A DNA stretch of 64,000 bases from Cupriavidus yeoncheonensis (GTDB lineage: Bacteria; Pseudomonadota; Gammaproteobacteria; Burkholderiales; Burkholderiaceae). Position numbers and translations under genes: made by a program. This document shows positions 55,330-62,614 of this stretch, piece by piece; within the stretch, counting starts at the first letter, position 1, and each line of letters begins with the position of its first letter. Location: positions 1 to 64,000 of the forward strand of contig NZ_CAJPUY010000013.1 in NCBI RefSeq assembly GCF_905397275.1, given 5' to 3'. The notes below the pieces were generated by a model. It did not search any database. It saw nothing but the letters and a program-made list of their open reading frames with translations, and was not told where the DNA came from.

Positions 55330-57935
55330 GGCCGCCCCTCTTTCGGCTTGTCCGGTGCCGTCGGCGCCGCTGCGGCTTGCGCTTCGGCACCCTGGCCTTC
55401 ACCACCGAGCAGTTCGAGCTTCGCCTTGAGCACGGCCGGATCGAGCACCATGCGCAGTTCCTGCAAGGCACGGCGCTGCTGGTCCACCTCGGCGCGGATC
55501 TCTTCTTCAGACTTGTTCCACTGCGCAAGGTCGGCGCTCTCGCCCGCCTTGAGCTGGCTGACAATGCGGATGCCCTGCCGCGCGTCTTCCTGTGCCTGCG
55601 CAAGCCGCCGCGCCTGGTCGCGGAACTTCGGCGAGATGCCGGGTTCCAGCCGCTGATCGGCGCCGATCTGGCCGTTGGCGCGGTACTGCTTCCAGCCGGC
55701 GACGGCGCGGCTCATCAGCTCGCGCGCGCGCCGCAGCGCGCTGTCGCGGATTGCCGTGACATCGGTCTCCACCGCTTTGGCGTAGTACTTGTCTTCATCG
55801 GGGTCGAGCATCGCGTAGAAGCCGAGCAGCTTGTCCTCGTAGCCGCTGGCGCCACGCGCGCCCTGCAGCGCCGCGTACTGCGCGGCGACCTGCTGCTTGT
55901 GCGCGGCATCCTTCGTCACGTCGTCGGCCCACGGTCCCGCGCTGATGCGGCGCAGCCCCGCGATGGCCGTGGCGCTGTCGCCGCGCTGCCAGGCCTGCGC
56001 GGCCGCCGCGTACTGATGCACCATGTCCGCTCCGGGGAGGCGCTGCGCGAGCCGTGCGTACTGCGCCTGGAACGGCGGCGTGGCGAACTTCGCGTCAGCC
56101 ATGCGCGCCACCAGCGGCCCCGGGTTGCGCGAGCGCAGCGGCTGCATCAGCGCGGTGTAGCGGCGCAGGTCGTCCTGCAGCTTGTCCAGGCCGGACAGAC
56201 GCGGGTACTTCTCCTTGTAGTCGGCGAGCACCGGCTGCAGGGCTTCGGGCTGGTCGCGCGCTAGCTCCGTGGCGATGGTCGCATTGAGCCGCTCGATGGC
56301 GGCCAGGTAGACCGACTCGTCCGTCTGCAGCTTGCGCACATCGCTCAGCGCGTTGGCATAAACATCGCGGAATGCCGGCTCGTATCCGGCGATGCGGCCC
56401 AGCGCGCGCTGGTGCGCGGCGGTGTCCTGGTTCCAGTGCGTGAGCAGGCCGCGTATCACCGCCTCGTCGGTGTAGAGCCGGATCGGCGCATCGGCGCCGC
56501 CGCGCTGCGCGAAGTAGCGTTCGAGGTTGCCGATCCATTCAAGCTCGCCCACCAGCGGGCGGGCGTCCGCATTGTGCTGGCTGCCCGAGACCATCCCGGC
56601 AAGCACCGTGGCGGCGCCGCTGAAATCCCGCGCCTTGAGCTTGCCGGCCCATTGCGGCACGTAGGCGCGCAGCAGCGCCTCCGTCCCCATGGCCTGGAAC
56701 GGCGCGTCGTCGGGATGCCTCGCGAGGTAAGCGTCCGCGGCTTTCGCCGCCTGGGCATACCGGCCATCGGCAAGCAGCGACTTCACGTCGCGCTCGGGCA
56801 TGCCGCGCAGGTAGAGCACCGCCAGCCCCACCGCAGCCAGCGCCACCACTGCCGCGGCCCAGCGCCCCGCCCGCTTCATGCGCACCGGGTCGTTCAGGCC
56901 GAAGCGCCCGGCGATCTCCGCCGCCAGCATCGCCATGCGGCTGCTTGGGCGGCTCCGCTTGCGCGCCGACGCATCGGTGGCTGCCGCGGCTTGTGCTTCG
57001 GCCTCGGCGTTGACCTCGTCCTCCTGCCGCGCCGCATAGTCGACGCAGAAGATGTCGAGGAACGAGTCGGCTGCGCCGACAAAGGTGGTCTTGTCGGCGC
57101 CCTCGTCGGCAATCGGGACGGCGGGGGCCGCGGGAGCCGCGGCATGCTCCACGACGGGCTCGACCTCGGCAGCCGCGTCCGGTCCTGCGAATACGGTGCG
57201 CGTAGCCGTGGCATCGGCATCGCCTTCGCGCTGCACCGCGACCTTGTAGACGAAGTGGCTGCCACCGAACGCAATCAGGTCCCCGTCGTCGAGCGGCACG
57301 CCGTGGTCGGTGAGCCGGTGGCCGTTGACGAACGTCCCGTTGGTGCTGCCCAGGTCTTCCAGGAACGGGATGCCGCACTTCAGGTAGATATGCGCGTGGC
57401 GCCGCGACAGGTAGTTGACCTGCTGCGGATGGCTGTCGCGGTAGCGCGCGAAGGTGTCGTCGGCCTTGCTGATCAGGTACGGGAAGCCGGTCAGCTCGAC
57501 CGGCTGCAGGCCCAGGTCGCCGCGCTCGGGCATCAGCGTGACCGCGACGCGTGGCGGTTCCGCCGCGGGCACGCGCGGCGCAAGCCTGACATGGAACGAG
57601 AGCGCCGAACCGAAGGAAAGCTCGTCGCCATCGCGCAGCCGCAGCGGGTGCCCGGCGACGTCGGCGCCATTGATGCGCGTGCCGTTCTTGCTGCCCAGGT
57701 CCGCGACATAGACGGCCCCATGCTCGGCGAAAATGCGCGCATGCCGGCGCGACAGCGCCGCCGTCAGCTCTTCGGGGTAGGAAATGAAGGGTGCCTCGGT
57801 CCGTCCGACGGCGAACAGGTCGTCGCCGATGCGGATCTCGCCCAGCTCCGGACGAGAGACCGGTGTCAGCAGAATGTCGAACTCCTGACCCATCCTCACC
57901 GGCATTTCCATGATCAGTGCATCGTCAGGAGCCAT
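55326..57935 (-). CDS. Tandem FHA-domain membrane protein
   Basis: The protein has 869 residues. Two FHA domains sit at the N-terminus. The first has VGRTEAP, LSRRHARIF and LGSKNGTRING. The second has ISKADDT, LSRRHAHIYL and LGSTNGTFVNG, so both keep the Arg, Ser-Arg-x-His and Asn-Gly phosphothreonine-binding residues. An acidic linker, one membrane helix (RWAAAVVALAAVGLAVLYLRG) and a 470-residue, helix-rich C-terminal region follow, which should lie in the periplasm. ATG 57935 (MAPDDALIM) is chosen; a TTG at 57995 would add 20 residues. It couples cytosolic phosphorylation to the envelope. Function of the C-terminal part is unknown. Confidence 0.85.
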   Translation of the reverse strand: MAPDDALIMEMPVRMGQEFDILLTPVSRPELGEIRIGDDLFAVGRTEAPFISYPEELTAALSRRHARIFAEHGAVYVADLGSKNGTRINGADVAGHPLRLRDGDELSFGSALSFHVRLAPRVPAAEPPRVAVTLMPERGDLGLQPVELTGFPYLISKADDTFARYRDSHPQQVNYLSRRHAHIYLKCGIPFLEDLGSTNGTFVNGHRLTDHGVPLDDGDLIAFGGSHFVYKVAVQREGDADATATRTVFAGPDAAAEVEPVVEHAAAPAAPAVPIADEGADKTTFVGAADSFLDIFCVDYAARQEDEVNAEAEAQAAAATDASARKRSRPSSRMAMLAAEIAGRFGLNDPVRMKRAGRWAAAVVALAAVGLAVLYLRGMPERDVKSLLADGRYAQAAKAADAYLARHPDDAPFQAMGTEALLRAYVPQWAGKLKARDFSGAATVLAGMVSGSQHNADARPLVGELEWIGNLERYFAQRGGADAPIRLYTDEAVIRGLLTHWNQDTAAHQRALGRIAGYEPAFRDVYANALSDVRKLQTDESVYLAAIERLNATIATELARDQPEALQPVLADYKEKYPRLSGLDKLQDDLRRYTALMQPLRSRNPGPLVARMADAKFATPPFQAQYARLAQRLPGADMVHQYAAAAQAWQRGDSATAIAGLRRISAGPWADDVTKDAAHKQQVAAQYAALQGARGASGYEDKLLGFYAMLDPDEDKYYAKAVETDVTAIRDSALRRARELMSRAVAGWKQYRANGQIGADQRLEPGISPKFRDQARRLAQAQEDARQGIRIVSQLKAGESADLAQWNKSEEEIRAEVDQQRRALQELRMVLDPAVLKAKLELLGGEGQGAEAQAAAAPTAPDKPKEGRP

Positions 57936-58152
57936 GTTTCCAAGAAACCAACAGCGCAGCCTTGACCGCTGCCGCACCGGGGGATGAATCGACAATCAAC
58001 ATAGTAGGCCACGCCTCTCGCTAGTCAATTGGCTGAGTGCCGGCCGTTGCGCGCGGGGTGTCGCCCATGCGGCGCAAACCGCGGGCGTGCCCTGCGCTGG
58101 ACCGAGCCGATGTATCGTGAACGCTGCCTGGCGCGCCCGTGCCGCACCACCG
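57936..58152. other. Spacer between the TolC-type and FHA genes
   Basis: No gene or clear promoter is seen in these 217 bases. The TolC-type gene lies just upstream on the same strand, so read-through from its promoter is the simplest view. Confidence 0.4.
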
Positions 58153-59610
58153 TCAGGGCGCGCTGTTCGATGCGGCGTTGCGCACTTGCACGTCGGACCA
58201 GCCGCCGCCGAGCGCCTTGTAGAGCGTGACAGTATCGGCAAGGATCTGTTGGTGGACGGCCAACAAGGACAGTTGCGCGGTCAGCAGCGAGCGCTCGGTC
58301 TCGAAGACTTCGAGCTGCGACACCACGCCTTCCCTGAGCTGCGCCTCGATCTGCGCGGACACCACGCGCAGCTGGTCAACCTGTTGCTGCAACTCGATGC
58401 GCTGTTTCTTGTGCGCGTCGACGTTGACCAGCGCGGATTCCACTTCTTCGAACGCGTTCATCACGGTGCGGCCGTAGTCGCTTTCCACGACCTTGACCTG
58501 CGCCTCGGTGGTCTTGATGCGGGCGCGAACGTTGGGGTCCAGCATCGGCAGGCTGATGGCCGGCGCGAGGCCGAATGTGAACGTCTTCAGCAAGCTGCTC
58601 AGCGCGAGGCTGGCCATGCCGCCGTTTGCGGTCAGGCTGATGCTCGGCAGCTGCGCGAGCCGGGCCTGGCCGACGATGTTGTATGCCGCCAGCACGCGAT
58701 ATTCAGCGGCCACGATGTCGGGCCGGCGCGCCAGCAGCTGCGACGGCAGGCCCGCCGGCACCGGCGGCGGCTTCACGCGGTCCTGCAACTTGCCGGGCGG
58801 CACCTTGAGATTGCCCGCCGGCACGCCGACCAGCGTGGCCAACGCGTTCTCCGTCACGTCGCGCGAGCGGCGCAGTTCGATCAGGTCCTTGGTGAGCCGG
58901 TTGATTTCCGCCTGCTGCTGCATGACGCGGATCTTCGGCACCAGGCCGTTCTGGAACATGGCCTGGTACGTGCCGAGGATCTGGCCGTTCTTCTGCACGG
59001 TGCGCGTCTGCTGGTCGATCTGTTCGTCGAACTGCAGGATCTGGAAGTAAGTCGTCGATACATTGGCGGCCAGCGTCAGGTAGCCGGCGCGCCAGTCCGC
59101 CTCGGTGGCATGGAACTCGGCGGTCTGCGCCTGCACGCCCTTCTCGACCTTGCCCCAGATATCGATGTCCCAGCTCAGCTGGGCGCCCGCGTTGAAGCTG
59201 CGCACAGTCGTCTGGCTGGTGGTCTTGGTGATGCTTGCGCCCGCGTTGAGATCGACCACCGGCAGCGCGCCGGCCTTGGCTTCGCCGATCTGCGCCTGCG
59301 CCACGCGGATGCGCGCGGCCAGCACCTTGATGTCGTAGTTGCCGGACAGCGCCTGCGTGATCAGCTTGTCGAGATACGGGTCCCGAAAGCCCTGCCACCA
59401 GTTCGGCTGCACGGTTTCGGCCGGCGATACCGTGATCGACTCCTGCCGCGTCCATTCCGTCTTGGCAGGCGTTTCGGGACGTTCGTACACCGGCGGCCGG
59501 AAGTCTGCACAGCCGGCGAGCCATCCCGCGCACGCAGCGGCGGCAACCCATGCAGCGGCACGAGGCGTCCGCGAAACAGTCAGTGGCGATTCGGTAGAGG
59601 CGTTGATCAC
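58153..59610 (-). CDS. NodT-type outer membrane efflux lipoprotein (TolC family)
   Basis: The 485-residue precursor has a lipobox (WLAGC) and two TolC-like repeats with long helices (YDIKVLAARIRVAQAQIGEA, YRVLAAYNIVGQARLAQLPS). It forms the outer-membrane channel of a tripartite pump. With the HlyD and ABC genes downstream, it completes a type I secretion set, although NodT proteins usually serve RND pumps. The start GTG 59610 (MINASTESP) is preferred because AGGAAG lies five bases upstream; a TTG at 59625 would add five residues. First gene of the apparent operon, behind a sigma-54-type promoter candidate. Confidence 0.88.
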   Translation of the reverse strand: MINASTESPLTVSRTPRAAAWVAAAACAGWLAGCADFRPPVYERPETPAKTEWTRQESITVSPAETVQPNWWQGFRDPYLDKLITQALSGNYDIKVLAARIRVAQAQIGEAKAGALPVVDLNAGASITKTTSQTTVRSFNAGAQLSWDIDIWGKVEKGVQAQTAEFHATEADWRAGYLTLAANVSTTYFQILQFDEQIDQQTRTVQKNGQILGTYQAMFQNGLVPKIRVMQQQAEINRLTKDLIELRRSRDVTENALATLVGVPAGNLKVPPGKLQDRVKPPPVPAGLPSQLLARRPDIVAAEYRVLAAYNIVGQARLAQLPSISLTANGGMASLALSSLLKTFTFGLAPAISLPMLDPNVRARIKTTEAQVKVVESDYGRTVMNAFEEVESALVNVDAHKKQRIELQQQVDQLRVVSAQIEAQLREGVVSQLEVFETERSLLTAQLSLLAVHQQILADTVTLYKALGGGWSDVQVRNAASNSAP

Positions 59611-59769
59611 GATGTCTTCCTGCAACCACGCGCGGGACCCCGGCCACCGTGGTGACCGGGCCTGCCTTGCGTGTCTGTATTGTGGTTCGCTGCGGCGCGC
59701 GCTCCAACCCCGAAATCGGGGCGGCGGAAATCGGACGGCGACGGCGGTGTGGGTGCCGACGGCGGCGGC

Positions 59770-59802
59770 TTAGCCGAAGCGGTGGTTCTGCAACGTGGTC
59801 AT
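59770..59802 (-). CDS. Possible 10-residue leader ORF upstream of the TolC-type gene
   Basis: ATG 59802 follows GGAG with six bases between and codes for MTTLQNHRFG before a TAA. It lies in the predicted leader between the sigma-54-type site (59853) and the TolC-type start (59610). A small hairpin CCCCG/CGGGG at 59708-59721 follows. It may be a regulatory upstream ORF or chance. Confidence 0.3.
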   Translation of the reverse strand: MTTLQNHRFG

Positions 59803-59852
59803 GTCGGGCTCCGATGGGAAGGGAATGCTGGTGTTGCTTTCCGGAGCACTGA

Positions 59853-59868
59853 CGCATGGGGCGTGCCA
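59853..59868 (-). promoter_or_regulatory. Sigma-54-type promoter candidate for the secretion operon
   Basis: On the minus strand TGGCACGCCCCATGCG fits TGGCACG-N4-TTGC with one mismatch; GG and GC are ten bases apart. Start of transcription would be about 230 bases before the TolC-type gene. The operon ends with a sigma-54 activator gene. Confidence 0.5.
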
Positions 59869-60037
59869 GCTCCGCGCAGTGCGCGCGGTACTGGCGGCAA
59901 ATGCCTGGAAACATGCGGGTTTCGGCGGTATCCAGGATTGGCGCGTGCGAACTGGGGTAGCGAGCATGTCACTGCGGATGACGGCCCGCGGCCAACAGTT
60001 GCACGACTTCTGTCGGCTGCCAGGCGACAGCCCGGGA

Positions 60038-60075
60038 GGATCTGCGCGGCGTTCTGCATGCCGCCGCGCGGATCC
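60038..60075 (-). terminator. 14-bp hairpin after the DUF4399 pair
   Basis: GGATC-T-GCGCGGCG (60038-60051) pairs with CGCCGCGC-G-GATCC (60062-60075), including one wobble pair. It begins two bases after the DUF4399 stop. No T-run. Confidence 0.55.
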
Positions 60076-60077
60076 GG

Positions 60078-60506
60078 TCACTTCACGTAGATGGTGATCT
60101 TCTTGGAGTACACCGGCGGATTGGTCGGGATGTGCTTGTCATCGCCCATCAGCAACTGCAGGGTGTGCTTGCCGGGCGGCAGCTCCACCATGGTCTCGGT
60201 TTCGCCGGCGCCGAAATGCAGGTGGTTGCGATCGTTCGGAATCTCCTTGTCCATGGGCGGCAGGTCCGCGTCGATCAGCAGGTGGTGGTGGCCGGTCTTC
60301 GGAAACTTGACGTCCTTCGGCGCCACGCCCATGTTGCGCAGGCCGAACCATACGCGAAACGGCTTGCCGGCAGGCAACACCTGCCCGTTGTTCGGAAAGC
60401 CGATATACAGGTAAGCGTCGGGCGGTGCCGGCGTCTCGCCAGCCATGGCCGCGGCCGGCAGCAAGAGAATCACGCCCAGCAAGGTAGCAGCTAGCAGCTT
60501 GAACAT
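60078..60506 (-). CDS. Exported DUF4399 protein (copy 1)
   Basis: The 142-residue precursor has a signal peptide (MFKLLAATLLGVILLLPAAA, end AMA-GET). The DUF4399 core shows [31 protein letters not shown] and [20 protein letters not shown]. Clustered His residues may bind metal. Function is unknown. It is followed 17 bases upstream by a paralogue on the same strand. Periplasmic. Confidence 0.85.
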   Translation of the reverse strand: MFKLLAATLLGVILLLPAAAMAGETPAPPDAYLYIGFPNNGQVLPAGKPFRVWFGLRNMGVAPKDVKFPKTGHHHLLIDADLPPMDKEIPNDRNHLHFGAGETETMVELPPGKHTLQLLMGDDKHIPTNPPVYSKKITIYVK

Positions 60507-60523
60507 GGTGGATCCCCTTCGCG

Positions 60524-60949
60524 CTATTTCACCGTGATGGTGATCTTCTTGGAGTAGAGCGGCGGGTCGAACGGCACGTGCTTGGCGTCGCCCAGCAGCA
60601 GCTGCAGCGTGTGCTTGCCCGGCGGCAGTTCGATGCGCGCATCGGTTTCCCCCGCGCCGAAGTGCAGGTGATTCTTGTCGGAGGGGATTTCCTTGTCCAG
60701 CGGCGGCAGGTCCGCGTCGATCAGCAGATGATGATGGCCGCACTTGGCCGACTCGATCCCCTTGGGACAGACGCCCATATTGCGCAGTCCCATGCGGATC
60801 CAGAACTTGCCGCCGGAGATGACGGCGCCGTCGGGTGGCCAGATGATGTACACCTCGGCGTTTTGCGGCGCCGATGTCGGCATCGAGACGGACGGCACCA
60901 TGGCAACGGCCATGGCCGCCAGCAAGCGGAACAGGAATCGTCTGGACAT
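60524..60949 (-). CDS. Exported DUF4399 protein (copy 2)
   Basis: The 141-residue precursor has a signal peptide (residues 1-27) and the same core as its neighbour: [58 protein letters not shown]. It differs by two cysteines (VCPKG and AKCG) that may form a disulfide. The two genes form a tandem duplication, with a similar tail YSKKITI-VK. Function unknown. Confidence 0.85.
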   Translation of the reverse strand: MSRRFLFRLLAAMAVAMVPSVSMPTSAPQNAEVYIIWPPDGAVISGGKFWIRMGLRNMGVCPKGIESAKCGHHHLLIDADLPPLDKEIPSDKNHLHFGAGETDARIELPPGKHTLQLLLGDAKHVPFDPPLYSKKITITVK

Positions 60950-61274
60950 ACGCGGCGCCTCCCGGAGAGTGTCCGAAACCCGATCACGTTGTCCCGCAAG
61001 CCCATGGTTCTTCTGGTTGCTTTTGGCCAGCGCTCGGCGATTCGGTATTAGGTTAGAACGGAACCCGGCAAAAAGCGAACTCGCCATGACATCGGCGCGC
61101 GGCTGGTCCACGCCACGGATGCGCTGCGCGCCACGGCGCCGCATGCAAGCACCTCCGGATTCACAAACGCTGTGCTATCTTGAAGCAAGCCGACGTCACG
61201 GCAACACCACAATGCGCCCAGGCGCCGCCCAAGCGCGCGCATCGGGCTGGCCGCAGTTCCAACAGGGTCCGAAA

Positions 61275-62561
61275 ATGTGGCGCAAACCTCCTGTCGTTCT
61301 GGTCGCATCCGTGCTGGGCACCAGCGCTATTTTCGCTGGCCTCGCTGGCCTGGCCGGCCCGGCATCCGCCGGGGGAACGTCGGCGGCACTCGAAGGGGCA
61401 CATAAAGCGGCACCGATGCTGCTGGCCGGCATCCTGCCCAAGAACAGCGATGAGCAATACGAGCTGACGTTCTGGGAATCGATCAAGAACAGCAACTACG
61501 CCGGCGACTACGAGGCCTACCTCAAGCAGTATCCGAACGGTCGCTTCGCAGCGCTTGCCAGGTCGCGCATCGAGCGCCTTGCCGCTGCCAGCGCTCCGGC
61601 CGCCAAGAGCCCACCGCCGGAACACGCCAGGCCGGCCCCGCCGCCCGCCGCGGCGACCCCGCCAGCCAAGCCTGCGCCTGCGCCGTCAGCGCCGCAGCGG
61701 AGCGCGCCACCCGCCACCGCGGCAGCGCCCGCGGCCGCGGGCGCTGCCGCCGGCGCCGCAACGTCGGCCACGCAGCCCGGGCGCGCGGGCTCGACGGCCT
61801 CCGGCGCGGTCAGCGTGGGCGGCGAGCGCAAGCCGGTCGAAGTCAAGGGCGAGATCCACGATTGCCCGGTCTGCCCCGTGCTCGTCAGCCTGCCTGCCGG
61901 CAGCTTCACGATGGGCAGCAATGCCAGCGATCCGGCGGAGAAGCCGGCGCACCATGTCACGATCAGCCAGCCGTTCGCGATCGGCCGCTACGAGGTGACC
62001 GTCGAGCAATGGAATGCCTGCGTCGATACGGGTGGCTGCGACCGCATCGCCACGGTGGCGAATAGTGCGAAGACCGCGCCGATCCGCGATGTCAGCTGGG
62101 ACGACGCGCAGCAGTACGTGGCATGGCTGAGCAAGACCACCGGCAAGACCTACCGCCTGCCCACCGAAGCCGAATGGGAATATGCGGCACGCGGCGGCAC
62201 CGCCTCGGCCTTCTGGTGGGGCGACCAGATGCGCAAGGGCACGGCCAACTGCAAGGACTGCGGCGAGCCGTGGAGTCAGGACGCGCCGGCCAATGTGGGA
62301 TCGTTCGCGGCCAACCCGTTCGGCCTCTACGACGTCAATGGCGGCGTGTGGGAATGGGTCAGGGATTGCTGGCACAGCAGCTACAAGAATGCGCCGGTCG
62401 ATGGCCGGAGCTGGGAAGAAGCCAGCTGCGGCGCCCGCGTGATCCGCGGGGGCTCATGGCGCGAGGGCGCGAGCTACATGGTGTCTTCGACGCGCTTCAA
62501 GTACAGCGCGAGCGTGCGGCAGTCGCAGAACGGCTTCCGCGTCGCGCGCGACATGAAGTAG
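61275..62561 (+). CDS. Exported FGE-sulfatase/SUMF1-domain protein
   Basis: The 428-residue precursor has a signal peptide (to about residue 34, GPASA-GGT), a helical [20 protein letters not shown] region, then a Pro/Ala-rich linker (residues 105-175). The C-terminal FGE-type domain (about 185-428) has [67 protein letters not shown] and [10 protein letters not shown]. These features place it in the formylglycine-generating-enzyme/C-type-lectin-like fold. Many bacterial members act in binding or signalling, not as enzymes. ATG 61275 (MWRKPPV) matches the signal peptide; ATG 61212 is an alternative. Confidence 0.85.
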   Translation: MWRKPPVVLVASVLGTSAIFAGLAGLAGPASAGGTSAALEGAHKAAPMLLAGILPKNSDEQYELTFWESIKNSNYAGDYEAYLKQYPNGRFAALARSRIERLAAASAPAAKSPPPEHARPAPPPAAATPPAKPAPAPSAPQRSAPPATAAAPAAAGAAAGAATSATQPGRAGSTASGAVSVGGERKPVEVKGEIHDCPVCPVLVSLPAGSFTMGSNASDPAEKPAHHVTISQPFAIGRYEVTVEQWNACVDTGGCDRIATVANSAKTAPIRDVSWDDAQQYVAWLSKTTGKTYRLPTEAEWEYAARGGTASAFWWGDQMRKGTANCKDCGEPWSQDAPANVGSFAANPFGLYDVNGGVWEWVRDCWHSSYKNAPVDGRSWEEASCGARVIRGGSWREGASYMVSSTRFKYSASVRQSQNGFRVARDMK

Positions 62562-62567
62562 CCGCGC

Positions 62568-62606
62568 TCATGTGGCTCGTTCATGTGGCTCGTTCATGTG
62601 GCTCAT
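62568..62606. repeat. Three 13-bp tandem repeats between convergent genes
   Basis: TCATGTGGCTCGT occurs at 62568-62580 and 62581-62593, and TCATGTGGCTCAT at 62594-62606, with no gaps. The array lies between the two convergent stop codons. Confidence 0.9.
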
Positions 62607-62614
62607 CACGACGC

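Noticed and set aside
62568..62606. CRISPR-like array
   Set aside because: Units are 13 bases with no spacers and no cas genes; a simple tandem repeat.
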